Assembly: GCA_900551055.1 (NCBI GenBank)
Contig: URUK01000012.1
Coordinates: forward strand, 5,436-69,435
From: an uncultured Prevotella sp.
GTDB taxonomy: Bacteria > Bacteroidota > Bacteroidia > Bacteroidales > Bacteroidaceae
Direction: 5' to 3'
Length of the DNA stretch: 64,000 bases
In this document: positions 49,444 to 58,687 of the stretch, piece after piece
Numbering within the stretch: the stretch's first letter is position 1
Layout of the letters: each line of letters begins with the position of its first letter
Translations under genes and position numbers: made by a program
The notes under the pieces: generated by a model
What the model saw: the letters and a program-made list of their open reading frames with translations, nothing else
Databases searched by the model: none
Told to the model about the DNA's origin: nothing

Positions 49444-51393
49444 TCAGTCTATGGCCTTAAGTTGCTCGGCTACTTCGTCGTTTACTTTCTTTGCAAAGTC
49501 TTCTTTGCTCATGGAACCTTGGTCGCCTTGGCCTTGTTTCCTTACGGCGACAGACCCGTCTGCCTGTTCTTTTTCGCCTACAACTACCATATAAGGTATG
49601 CGCTTAATCTCGTTGTCGCGTATTTTGCGGCCTATTTTCTCGTTGCGGTCGTCAATGATTGCGCGTACTCCTACGGTGTCAAAATACTTGGCAAGCTGCC
49701 TTGCATAATCGTTGTATTTCTCGCTTATTGGCAGTATGGCAACCTGGTCAGGCGTAAGCCACAGTGGGAAATGGCCTGAAGTATGCTCGATAAGCACTGC
49801 CGTGAAACGTTCCAACGAACCGAAAGGTGCGCGGTGAATCATAACAGGGGTCTTCTTGGTGTTGTCTTCTGCCGTATATTCCAACTTAAAACGCTCCGGC
49901 AAGTTGTAATCCACCTGTATTGTGCCCAGCTGCCAGCGGCGTCCGATAGCGTCTTTCACCATGAAGTCGAGTTTGGGGCCGTAGAATGCGGCCTCGCCAT
50001 ATTCAATCTTGGCGTTCAGGCCTTTTTCCTTGCATGCGTCGATGATGGCCTGCTCGGACTCCGCCCAAACTTCGTCAGAGCCGATGTACTTCTCGCGGTC
50101 GTTCGGGTCGCGGAGTGAAATCTGCGCCTCGAAGTCCTTAAAGTCGAAGATTGAGAACACTGTATGTATTATGTCCATCACATTAAGGAACTCGGCTTTC
50201 ACCTGGTCTGGACGGCAGAAGATGTGGGCGTCGTCTTGTGTGAACGAGCGGACACGTGTAAGACCGTGCAACTCGCCGCTCTTCTCGTAGCGGTAGACCG
50301 TTCCGAACTCTGCGATGCGCAACGGAAGGTCGCGGTATGAGCGAGGTTTCCATGCAAATACCTCGCAGTGGTGTGGACAGTTCATTGGCTTCAGCATATA
50401 CTCCTCGTCCTCTTCTGGAGTGTGGATGGGCTGGAAGGAGTCCTTACCGTAATGTGCATAGTGACCTGAAGTTACGTAAAGGTTCTTGCTGCCGATGTGC
50501 GGAGTGATGACCTCTTTATATCCGTAACGTTTCTGTATGCGGCGCAACATGTCCTGAAGGCGAAGGCGCAACTCTGTTCCGGCTGGCAACCAGATGGGGA
50601 GTCCTTTGCCGACACGTTCGGAGAACATGAACAGTTCCATCTCCTTGCCAATCTTGCGGTGGTCGCGTTTCTTGGCTTCCTCGAGCATTACAAGATACTC
50701 GTCGAGCATCTTTTTCTTGGGGAACGAGATGCCGTAGATGCGTGTCATCTGCTCGCGCTTTGCGTCGCCGCGCCAGAATGCACCTGCAACGCTGGTTATT
50801 TTGATAGCCTTTATTGCGCCGGTACTCATGATGTGAGGGCCTTTGCAAAGGTCGGTGAAGTTGCCTTGGGTATATGTCGTGATTTCTCCGTCAGCCAAAT
50901 CCTGTTCGATGTGTTCGCATTTGTATTCCTGGCCGTCGGCCTTGAACTCAGCCAAAGCGTCGGCTTTTGATATTTCTTTGCGTACAACAGGTTCGTCTTT
51001 CGAGGCCAGCTCCTTCATCTTTTGTTCTATTTTCGGGAAGTCGCTTTCCTTGATGACGTCGCCTTCCTTCGGCATTACGTCGTAGAAAAAGCCGTTCTCC
51101 ACAGCGGGGCCGAAACCGAACTGGATGCCGGGGTAAAGTTCTTGCAGCGCCTCGGCCAAAAGGTGGGCAGAAGTATGCCAGAAAGCGTGCTTGCCTTCCT
51201 CGTCTTCCCACTTGTAAAGTTCTATCTTTGCGTCCTCGTTGATGGGGCGGTTAAGCTCAACCGTCTCGCCGTTTACGCCGCAGGCCAGCACGTTGCGCGC
51301 CAGTGCGGGCGATATGCTCTCGGCAATCTGAAGTCCCGTCACGCCCTGTTCGTACTCGCGTACAGAGCCGTCGGGAAATGTAATTTTTATCAT
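49444..51393 (-). CDS. thrS: Threonyl-tRNA synthetase
   Basis: The 649-residue class II synthetase has an N-terminal TGS domain (MIKITFPDGSVREYEQG), an editing domain with HTSAHLLAEAL, and a catalytic domain with motif 2 TVYRYEKSGELHGLTRVRSFTQDD and motif 3 GSLERFTAVLIEH. MNCPHHCEVF holds the zinc-binding Cys. The anticodon-binding domain ends with RIPYMVVVGEKE. In many bacteria thrS precedes infC; here it is a separate single-gene unit. Confidence 0.98.
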   Translation of the reverse strand: MIKITFPDGSVREYEQGVTGLQIAESISPALARNVLACGVNGETVELNRPINEDAKIELYKWEDEEGKHAFWHTSAHLLAEALQELYPGIQFGFGPAVENGFFYDVMPKEGDVIKESDFPKIEQKMKELASKDEPVVRKEISKADALAEFKADGQEYKCEHIEQDLADGEITTYTQGNFTDLCKGPHIMSTGAIKAIKITSVAGAFWRGDAKREQMTRIYGISFPKKKMLDEYLVMLEEAKKRDHRKIGKEMELFMFSERVGKGLPIWLPAGTELRLRLQDMLRRIQKRYGYKEVITPHIGSKNLYVTSGHYAHYGKDSFQPIHTPEEDEEYMLKPMNCPHHCEVFAWKPRSYRDLPLRIAEFGTVYRYEKSGELHGLTRVRSFTQDDAHIFCRPDQVKAEFLNVMDIIHTVFSIFDFKDFEAQISLRDPNDREKYIGSDEVWAESEQAIIDACKEKGLNAKIEYGEAAFYGPKLDFMVKDAIGRRWQLGTIQVDYNLPERFKLEYTAEDNTKKTPVMIHRAPFGSLERFTAVLIEHTSGHFPLWLTPDQVAILPISEKYNDYARQLAKYFDTVGVRAIIDDRNEKIGRKIRDNEIKRIPYMVVVGEKEQADGSVAVRKQGQGDQGSMSKEDFAKKVNDEVAEQLKAID

Positions 51394-51421
51394 AACGTCC
51401 TTGTTTTTAGTCTTTTGGATG

Positions 51422-51429
51422 CAAAATTA
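51422..51429 (-). promoter_or_regulatory. -7 box of thrS promoter
   Basis: TAATTTTG on the minus strand, 28 bases before the ATG. The leader is short and has no visible threonyl-tRNA-like structure. Confidence 0.5.
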
Positions 51430-51484
51430 CAGTTTTCTTTTGAATTAGAGAACATCAGGCTTGATTTTTATCGTAAAATGTGCA

Positions 51485-51511
51485 AGGGGCAAACGTATGC
51501 CGCTTGCCCCT
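51485..51511 (-). terminator. Probable terminator hairpin after feoB
   Basis: GGGGCAA and TTGCCCC arms pair around a 10-11-base loop, 70 bases after the feoB stop; the following T-run is weak. A smaller GGATG/CATCC hairpin lies between. Confidence 0.5.
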
Positions 51512-51580
51512 GTTTCATTATGTCACGCCAAGGCGGATGGTGTACATCCGTAAACATATATGTAAGTGGCTGGCATCTGT

Positions 51581-54010
51581 CTATATGAACAGAGAGCCAA
51601 CTTGATATACCGCTGCGGAAACAATCCATGCCAGCACGGTGGTGTACAATGCGGCGAATACTGCCCACCGCCAGCTTCCCGTTTCTCCTTTTATGGCGGC
51701 GATTGTGGCTATGCAGGGGAAATAAATTAGCACGAAAAGCAGATAAGAGAATGCTGTCAGCGGTGTTATGCCGTCAGCCTGCATCTTCTGCCGCAACACA
51801 CTGTATTTTTCCGGGCTGTCTGTCGTATCGTCGGCCACAGTCTCATCATCGGCGTAGAGCACTCCCATTGTTGATGCGACAATTTCTTTCGCGCCAACGC
51901 CTGCTATCAAGCTGACATCGAGTTTCCAGTCGAAGCCCTGTGCGCGGAAGGCCGGCTCAATTGCTTTGCCTATCCTCCCTATGTAGCTTTGTTCCTGTTG
52001 CTCCTGCTGGCTAAGGCTGTCGTCGTGTGGAAAGTAGCCCAGTGCCCATACGATGACGCTTGCAACGAGGATTATGCCGCCCATCTTTTTCAGGTATTGC
52101 TTGCCCTTTTCCCAAGTGTGGCGCCCCATGGCTTTGGCCGTGGGGAAGCGGTAGGGGGGCAGTTCCATTACGAACGGCGTGTCGTCGCCCTTGAGAATGC
52201 GGCTGCTGAACAGCCTGCTCATCAGCACGGCTAGGATTATTCCGATGGCATAAAGCGAAAGCATGACGAGCGACTGATACTTGGCAGCGAAGAACGTGCC
52301 GGTAATCATTATGTATATTGGCAGCCTCGCGCTACAGCTCATCAGCGGCAACACGAGTATGGTGACGAGGCGGCTGCGGCGGCTTTCTATGGTGCGTGTC
52401 GCCATTACGGCCGGAACGTTGCAGCCGAAGCCCATGATTAACGGTATGAACGACTTGCCGTGAAGTCCCATTTTGTGCATCAGCTTGTCCATGATGAAAG
52501 CTGCGCGAGCCATGTAGCCGGAGTCTTCCATGAACGAAATGAATGCGTAGAGGATTAGGATTTGAGGCAGGAATACGATGACAGAGCCTACTCCGGCTAT
52601 GATGCCGTCAGCAAGCATGGCCTTCAGCGGCCCGTCCGGCAGGGCTGACTTTGTAAAGTCGCCGAGCGCGGCAACACCGGCCTCAATCCAGTCCATAGGG
52701 TACTGTCCGAGCGTGAACGTCACTTCAAACATTATGTAGAGGAAGAGGAAGAACAGAGGGAAGCCCACATACCTGTTTGTTATTACCGAGTCGATAATGT
52801 GTGTGGTCTGGTAGGTGTCGGTCTTTGTGCCTTCCTCGCATCCGGCCTCGTGCAGCGCGCCGTGTATGATACCGTATTTTGCATTCATTATCGCCGTCTC
52901 GCTGTCTTCCTTTGTCTCTTTCATTATGTAGTCGGCGGCCTTGTCGCGTGCGGCTATGATGTCTCCGCCGTTAGGCAGCGACCGTGCAATGTCTTCCACT
53001 TTCGCGTCCTTTTCAAGCAGCTTGATTGACAGGAAGCGCGTGGAGTATTTGTACCTGATTTGTTCGTTCTTCTGAATTTCGGCCTTTACTGTGTCTATTG
53101 CCTGCTCTATGTATTTGCCGTGGTTCAGGTGTATGTGGCGGACTACACTCTTGCCGGGCACCGGACGGCCTTCGTAAATGTCGATAACCGTGCGGAAAAG
53201 CTCCTCCACTCCGCGCCCGGTCTTGAACACCGTAGGTATCAGCGGAAAGCCGAACAGTTCGCCGAGCTTGTCGTAATCCAGCTTGTCGCCGCGCTGTTCG
53301 AACTCGTCGAACATGTTTAACGCTCCCACAATCTTGATGTTCATATCGACAAGCTGCGTTGTCAGATACAGGTTGCGTTCGATGTTGCTTGCGTCTATGA
53401 CGTTTATTATGACATCTGGTGTGTTCTCGATTATTTGCTTGCGCACGTAAAGTTCCTCGGGGCTGTAGGCTGAAAGCGAGTAAGTTCCGGGCAGGTCGAC
53501 AAGGTTGAACTGGTAACCGTCGAACTCGGCTCGTCCCTCCTTGGCGTCAACGGTCACCCCTGAGTAGTTGCCAACTCGTTCGTGCGCGCCAGAGGCAAAG
53601 TTGAAGAGCGATGTCTTGCCGCAGTTCGGGTTGCCCACGAGAGCGACGTTTATTGTGCGGCTCTTCTTTATCGCGGCGTTGTGCAGCTGCTCGTCGGTAA
53701 GGCATCCGTCGTCGTTAGGAGCGTTTTCCGATATGTCGTCAAGTCCTAATTTATGTGCTTCTTCCTCCTCCAGCTTGCGCGCTTCATCGGCGGAGATTAT
53801 TTCTATCATCGCGGCTTCCGAGTGGCGCAATGATATTTCGTATCCCATTATTTTGTATTTTACGGGGTCTTGCAGTGGCGCGTTGAGCAGTACGGTAACC
53901 ATCTTGCCGCGTATGAAGCCCATCTCTACGATGCGTTTGCGGAAGCCTCCGTGCCCAAGCACTTTCACGATGACGCCCTTTTCTCCGGTTTTAAGTTCGG
54001 ACAGTCTCAT
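51581..54010 (-). CDS. feoB: FeoA-FeoB fusion ferrous iron transporter
   Basis: The 809-residue protein joins a FeoA (SH3-like) domain at residues 1-75 (MRLSELKTGEKGVIVKVLGHG) to FeoB. The G domain has G1 GNPNCGKTSLFN, G3 DLPGTYSLSAYSPEE and G4 region NMFDE, and the transmembrane part carries Nucleoside_recognition/gate cores with CNVPAVMATRTIESRR and GVGAKEIVASTMGVLY. It imports Fe(II) across the inner membrane. The fusion is usual in Bacteroidota. FeoC is absent. Confidence 0.96.
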   Translation of the reverse strand: MRLSELKTGEKGVIVKVLGHGGFRKRIVEMGFIRGKMVTVLLNAPLQDPVKYKIMGYEISLRHSEAAMIEIISADEARKLEEEEAHKLGLDDISENAPNDDGCLTDEQLHNAAIKKSRTINVALVGNPNCGKTSLFNFASGAHERVGNYSGVTVDAKEGRAEFDGYQFNLVDLPGTYSLSAYSPEELYVRKQIIENTPDVIINVIDASNIERNLYLTTQLVDMNIKIVGALNMFDEFEQRGDKLDYDKLGELFGFPLIPTVFKTGRGVEELFRTVIDIYEGRPVPGKSVVRHIHLNHGKYIEQAIDTVKAEIQKNEQIRYKYSTRFLSIKLLEKDAKVEDIARSLPNGGDIIAARDKAADYIMKETKEDSETAIMNAKYGIIHGALHEAGCEEGTKTDTYQTTHIIDSVITNRYVGFPLFFLFLYIMFEVTFTLGQYPMDWIEAGVAALGDFTKSALPDGPLKAMLADGIIAGVGSVIVFLPQILILYAFISFMEDSGYMARAAFIMDKLMHKMGLHGKSFIPLIMGFGCNVPAVMATRTIESRRSRLVTILVLPLMSCSARLPIYIMITGTFFAAKYQSLVMLSLYAIGIILAVLMSRLFSSRILKGDDTPFVMELPPYRFPTAKAMGRHTWEKGKQYLKKMGGIILVASVIVWALGYFPHDDSLSQQEQQEQSYIGRIGKAIEPAFRAQGFDWKLDVSLIAGVGAKEIVASTMGVLYADDETVADDTTDSPEKYSVLRQKMQADGITPLTAFSYLLFVLIYFPCIATIAAIKGETGSWRWAVFAALYTTVLAWIVSAAVYQVGSLFI

Positions 54011-54033
54011 TCTATACGTGTTTTTAAGTCATG

Positions 54034-54041
54034 CAAAAGTA
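54034..54041 (-). promoter_or_regulatory. -7 box of feoB promoter
   Basis: TACTTTTG on the minus strand, 23 bases before the ATG. Confidence 0.5.
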
Positions 54042-54140
54042 GCAAAAAATAAGGACTTTCTTGCATCTTTCGTGCAAAATACCTACATATGATGATGCCG
54101 TGTATGTATTGTCATGTCGGCTGATATGTGGAGTGGTTTG

Positions 54141-54228
54141 TGAAAGGTTATGTTTTACGTTGCAAAAGACGGTCTTTTGCAACGTAAAACGCGGCAAATC
54201 GGAAACTGATTTGCCGCGTTTTGTAAAA
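54141..54228. repeat. 22-bp repeat array F (four units) with perfect 37-bp palindrome
   Basis: Units at 54141, 54163, 54185 and 54207 have cores GAAAGGTTATGTTTTACG, AAAAGACGGTCTTTTGCA, AAAACGCGGCAAATCGGA and GATTTGCCGCGTTTTG. Bases 54153-54189 are a perfect palindrome of 18-base arms around one G. A second 15-bp hairpin (54186-54222) shares its AAAA with it. Confidence 0.9.
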
Positions 54229-54325
54229 TGTTGTGCCACAGATAGTTACGAATGCATGCTTGACAGGGGCTTAATGTGGCAGCTTGACGAGTAAGGCGGA
54301 GACTTCTAATGCGCCGTGTGCCGTA

Positions 54326-55054
54326 CTATATGTTGAAGTAGTCTTCAAGTTCTTTCTCCGCGCTGTTGTTCGAGTTTGGCAGGTCTTTTATGATTTCCCC
54401 TTTTTCGAGAAGGGCAATCCTGTTCGATATGTCAACCGTATGTGTCAGGTTGTGGCTGCTTATAAGGACGGTTGCGCCCGTCTTGGCGTTGTATTCTTTC
54501 AGTATGTTTTTCAGTATGTTCTGGCTTGACGGATCGAGGAAGTTGAACGGTTCGTCGAGTATCAGCAGGCGAGGGGTATTAAGCAGGGCTGACATTATGC
54601 CAATCTTCTGCTTGTTTCCGGCGGAGAAATTGCGTATTAGTTTTTTCAATCCGAGTATTTCCCCGTTCATGAAATGTTGGAATTTGTCAATTCTCGAAGC
54701 TGTTTCTTGTTCTGACAGCCCGTTCACTTTCCCGATGAACTGGAAATACTCTTCCGGCGTGAGGAAGTCTATCAGGAATCCGTCGTCTATATATGCGCCG
54801 GTAAAGGATTTCCAATCCTCTGATTTCGCCGGGTCGGTTTCCGCCAATGTGCCGTCTTCCGCATCATGGGACATGGTTATATGCCCTTCATCGGCTTTAA
54901 TCAGGTCGAGCAGCAGGCGGAACAACGTGGTCTTGCCTGCGCCGTTGTTGCCTACCAAACCTACAATGTCGCCGTTATTGATTGTGAAGCTCGGTATGTT
55001 GATTGCAGTCTTGTCGCCGAACCGTTTTATAAGGTTTGAGATGTTTATTTGCAT
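54326..55054 (-). CDS. ABC transporter ATP-binding protein
   Basis: The 242-residue ATPase has Walker A GLVGNNGAGKTTLFRLL, the Q-loop region TGAYIDDGFLIDFLTP, an atypical signature NFSAGNKQKIG in place of LSGGQ, Walker B LLILDEPFNFLD and the H-loop ISSHNLTH. The pattern is that of the CcmA/NatA-like exporters that pair with DUF5687 permeases; the permease at 45984 is the likely partner, 7 kb away on the opposite strand. The substrate is unknown. Confidence 0.88.
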   Translation of the reverse strand: MQINISNLIKRFGDKTAINIPSFTINNGDIVGLVGNNGAGKTTLFRLLLDLIKADEGHITMSHDAEDGTLAETDPAKSEDWKSFTGAYIDDGFLIDFLTPEEYFQFIGKVNGLSEQETASRIDKFQHFMNGEILGLKKLIRNFSAGNKQKIGIMSALLNTPRLLILDEPFNFLDPSSQNILKNILKEYNAKTGATVLISSHNLTHTVDISNRIALLEKGEIIKDLPNSNNSAEKELEDYFNI

Positions 55055-55086
55055 GTTTTACAAATTGATTAAAGTGACAGGATTTG

Positions 55087-55202
55087 ATTAATAGTTAAGA
55101 ATTAAGAGTTAAGAAATATGCCCTGATAATTATAACACCAACCGCATATTTTCTTAACTCTTAATTAGCTTAACGCAGACTTTCAGTTTTTAACTATTAA
55201 TT
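55087..55202. repeat. Long AT-rich inverted repeat between secA and ABC ATPase genes
   Basis: Inner arms ATTAAGAGTTAAGAAATATG (55101-55120) and its near complement at 55145-55165, and outer arms ATTAATAGTTAA and TTAACTATTAAT, bracket a unique centre. The arms are made of 7-base units such as GTTAAGA and ATTAAGA, a second kind of inverted microsatellite like that at 19321. It may terminate secA. Confidence 0.75.
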
Positions 55203-55205
55203 GGT

Positions 55206-58200
55206 TTACACAAGTCCTCTGCCGTGGCAGTTCTTAAACTTCTTTCCACTGCCGCATGGGCACGGATCGTTACGTCCGGGCAGTTTTTCTTTGTGTATCG
55301 GTTGCCTTCTTGCTTCGGCGTTCTGGCGAGTGTCCTGGTTTGCGGCAGCGCGCTGTGCCGGATTCGTCAGGTCATCTTTCTGTTCGGTGTACCTTTGGCT
55401 GCGTTGTTCGGGTGCGGCCTCGCGTACCTCCTCACGCTGTATCTCGGGTATCTGCGCTCTCATCAACACGCTTACGATACGGTTGTTCATCTGGTTCACC
55501 ATGTCGTCAAACAGTTTCACGCTCTCCAACTTGAATATAACCAGAGGGTCTTTTTGCTCGTAGGATGCGTTTTGTACACTGTGTTTCAGCTCGTCGAGTG
55601 CGCGCAGATTCTCCTTCCAGCAGTCGTCGATTACATGCAGAAGTATGGTTTTTTCAAACTGTTTTACCACACTCTTGCATTCCGTGTCATAGGCTTCTTT
55701 CAGGTTGCATGGTATGTTGTAGACGCGTTTTCCGTCGGTTATGGGCACCATTATGCGCTCGTAGCGGTCGCCTTGGTTCTCGAACACGTCTTTAATGACC
55801 GGCCAGCCAATGGCCTGTATGCGGTCGGTCTTACGCTTGAAGTCGGTCATTGCCATCTGGAAAGCCTTTTCGGCAAGGTCGTCATGGTTTTCGTTGGCAA
55901 ATTCTTCTGACGTGAACGGGCATTCCATAGCCAGAACTTTTAGGAACTCGTCCTTGCAGCCTTCATAGTCGTTTTTGTCGATTATTTCAACTACGCGGTC
56001 CCAAATAATGTTCGTAATGTCCATGCCGATGCGCTCACCCATAAGTGCATGGCGGCGTTTTTCGTACACTACGGTGCGCTGTTTGTTCATAACGTCGTCG
56101 TATTCAAGCAGGCGCTTGCGTATACCGAAGTTATTTTCCTCTACCTTCTTCTGTGCACGCTCTATGTTCTTGGTTATCAGCGAACTTTCTATTCTATCGC
56201 CTTCCTTGAACCCGAGACGGTCCATCACACGGGCGATACGCTCGCTTGCGAACAGTCGCATCAGCTTGTCTTCAAGGCTTATGTAGAATACGGAGCTTCC
56301 CGGGTCGCCTTGTCGGCCGGCACGTCCACGCAGCTGGCGGTCTACACGGCGGCTTTCATGGCGTTCTGTACCGATAATGGCAAGACCGCCGGCAGCCTTC
56401 ACTTCGGGCGAAAGCTTGATGTCGGTACCACGACCAGCCATGTTTGTGGCTATGGTGACGGCTCCAAGCATACGTTCTTCGGTATGTGTTGTTCCGTCGG
56501 AGTCGGTTATAGTCACCGTGCCCGGTGTGCTTTGACCGGCTTCAGCAACGATGTTCGCCTCCTTTTGGTGTAGCTTTGCATTAAGCACATTGTGCGGAAT
56601 GTGACGCATCTGGAGCATCTTGCTCAACAATTCAGATATTTCTACGGATGTCGTACCAACAAGGCAAGGACGTCCGGAGTTGCGCATTTCGGTTATTTCG
56701 TCTATTACCGCATTGTATTTCTCGCGTGCGGTCTTGTACACACGGTCGTCCATATCGTTACGGACAACGGGCTTGTTTGTTGGTATTTCGACGACATCAA
56801 GTTTGTAAATGTCCCAGAACTCGCCAGCTTCTGTTATTGCCGTACCCGTCATGCCGGCCAGCTTGTGATACATGCGGAAGTAGTTTTGCAGGGTGATTGT
56901 GGCAAACGTCTGGGTGGCTTCTTTCACTTTGACATGTTCCTTTGCCTCAATTGCCTGATGCAAGCCGTCGCTCCATTGGCGGCCTTCCATTATACGCCCA
57001 GTCTGTTCATCGACGATTTTCACCTCTCCGTCCATCACAACATACTCGTCGTCTTTGTTGAACATGGTGTAAGCCTTGAGTAGTTGCTGTAAGGTATGTA
57101 CGCGTTCGCTTTGTACGGCGTAGTGATTTAGCAGCTGGTCTTTCTTGTCAAGGCGTTGCTGGTCGTCAAGGTCTTTCTCGTTTTCGAGTGCGGACAACTG
57201 CGTGGTTATGTCGGGGAGGACGAATAGGTCTTTGTCGTTTACCTGCTTGGCGAGCCAGTCTGTGCCCTTGTCGGTAAGGTCGACGGAATTCAGTTTTTCG
57301 TCAACTACAAAATACAAAGGTTCTACCGCCTCAGGCATTTTGCGGTTGTTGTTCTCCATGTAATATTCTTCCGTCTTGAGCATGCCGGCCTTTATACCTT
57401 CTTCAGAAAGGTATTTGATGAGCGGCTTGTTTTTAGGCAGTGCCTTGTGGGAACGGTACAGGCTCAAGAAACCTTCGTCCTGAAGCTTTTGGTCGTTCTT
57501 TTCGCGGCCTTCGGTTATTTTCTGTTTAGCTTCGGCAAGGTATTGCGTAGCCAGCTTGCGTTGCACGTCAACAAGGCGTTCAACCAATGGCTGGTATTCT
57601 TCAAACATCTGGTCGTCACCGTTAGGGACTGGACCTGAAATGATAAGAGGTGTACGGGCGTCGTCAATCAGCACAGAGTCAACCTCGTCGACAATTGCGT
57701 AATTGTGCTTGCGTTGTACAAGGTCAGCCGGCGATATGGCCATGTTGTCACGCAGATAGTCGAATCCAAACTCATTATTTGTTCCGAAAGTGATGTCTGC
57801 TTGGTAAGCTTTCCGCCTTTGTGGAGTATTCGGTCTGTGCTTGTCAATGCAGTCAACTGACAGGCCGTTGAATTCATAAAGCGGTCCCATCCACTCCGAG
57901 TCACGTTTTGCGAGGTAGTCGTTGACGGTAACAACGTGTACTCCGTTGCCTGTAAGTGCATTGAGGAAAACAGGCAGCGTGGCAACAAGGGTCTTACCTT
58001 CACCAGTCGCCATCTCGGCTATCTTGCCTTGATGCAGCACCACTCCGCCGAAAAGCTGGACGTCATAATGCACCATGTCCCATTTCATGTCGTTGCCACC
58101 GGCCATCCAGTGGTTGCTATATATGGCCTTATCACCGTCAATGCGGACAAAGTCTTTTGTAGTTGCGAGCTCCCGGTCGAAGTCGTTAGCGGTCACAACG

Positions 58201-58580
58201 ATTTCGTCATTTTCGGCAAAACGGCGTGCCGTGTCCTTCATTATGCTGAAAGCTACGGGCAATACTTCGTTAAGCGATTTCTCATATATGTCCAACACTT
58301 CTTTCTCCAGCTTGTCTATCTGGTTGAAGATAGCTTCTCGCTCGTCGATAGGGGTGTCTTCTATTTTCGCCCTAAGTGCTTCTATTTCCTTCTTTTGTTC
58401 GCTGGCCGAGTCTTGAACGTATTTTTGTATCTCTTTTGTACGTGCTCTTAATGCGTCGTTGTCAAGAGCCTTTATTTCGGGATAAGCAGCCTTTATTTTT
58501 TCAACTACAGGCTGTATAAGTTTCATGTCCCTTGTGGATTTGTCACCGAAGAGTGACTTCAAAAATGTATTTAAACCCAT
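55206..58580 (-). CDS. secA: Preprotein translocase ATPase SecA
   Basis: The 1124-residue motor drives proteins through SecYEG. Walker A is GEGKTLVATLP (after EMATG), DEVDSVLIDDARTPLIISG is Walker B, and FYISLEDKLMRLFAS, TNMAGRGTDIKL and RRVDRQLRGRAGRQGDPG are all present. The C-terminal SEC-C zinc site reads NDPCPCGSGKKFKNCHG. It is longer than E. coli SecA (901) by insertions near residues 330-420 and 470-510, as usual in the phylum. The ATG at 58580 (MGLNTFLKSLFGD) is the family start; the frame opens at 58637. Confidence 0.97.
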   Translation of the reverse strand: MGLNTFLKSLFGDKSTRDMKLIQPVVEKIKAAYPEIKALDNDALRARTKEIQKYVQDSASEQKKEIEALRAKIEDTPIDEREAIFNQIDKLEKEVLDIYEKSLNEVLPVAFSIMKDTARRFAENDEIVVTANDFDRELATTKDFVRIDGDKAIYSNHWMAGGNDMKWDMVHYDVQLFGGVVLHQGKIAEMATGEGKTLVATLPVFLNALTGNGVHVVTVNDYLAKRDSEWMGPLYEFNGLSVDCIDKHRPNTPQRRKAYQADITFGTNNEFGFDYLRDNMAISPADLVQRKHNYAIVDEVDSVLIDDARTPLIISGPVPNGDDQMFEEYQPLVERLVDVQRKLATQYLAEAKQKITEGREKNDQKLQDEGFLSLYRSHKALPKNKPLIKYLSEEGIKAGMLKTEEYYMENNNRKMPEAVEPLYFVVDEKLNSVDLTDKGTDWLAKQVNDKDLFVLPDITTQLSALENEKDLDDQQRLDKKDQLLNHYAVQSERVHTLQQLLKAYTMFNKDDEYVVMDGEVKIVDEQTGRIMEGRQWSDGLHQAIEAKEHVKVKEATQTFATITLQNYFRMYHKLAGMTGTAITEAGEFWDIYKLDVVEIPTNKPVVRNDMDDRVYKTAREKYNAVIDEITEMRNSGRPCLVGTTSVEISELLSKMLQMRHIPHNVLNAKLHQKEANIVAEAGQSTPGTVTITDSDGTTHTEERMLGAVTIATNMAGRGTDIKLSPEVKAAGGLAIIGTERHESRRVDRQLRGRAGRQGDPGSSVFYISLEDKLMRLFASERIARVMDRLGFKEGDRIESSLITKNIERAQKKVEENNFGIRKRLLEYDDVMNKQRTVVYEKRRHALMGERIGMDITNIIWDRVVEIIDKNDYEGCKDEFLKVLAMECPFTSEEFANENHDDLAEKAFQMAMTDFKRKTDRIQAIGWPVIKDVFENQGDRYERIMVPITDGKRVYNIPCNLKEAYDTECKSVVKQFEKTILLHVIDDCWKENLRALDELKHSVQNASYEQKDPLVIFKLESVKLFDDMVNQMNNRIVSVLMRAQIPEIQREEVREAAPEQRSQRYTEQKDDLTNPAQRAAANQDTRQNAEARRQPIHKEKLPGRNDPCPCGSGKKFKNCHGRGLV

Positions 58581-58687
58581 TTCTTGATGATATTTCGTCT
58601 TGTTGTTTATTATTTCGTGCGGAATTGTCGGTTTCAACCGGTTTCTGCCGCATTGTAATTGTTATTTGCTTTCTTTGTTGTATGGTG

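Larger units (their letters stand above)
54011..54325. other. Region between feoB start and ABC ATPase end
   Basis: 315 bases without a gene: the feoB -7 box, about 100 bases with no recognisable site, array F (54141-54228), then nearly 100 bases with nothing I can name. No Fur-box was identified with confidence. Confidence 0.5.
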
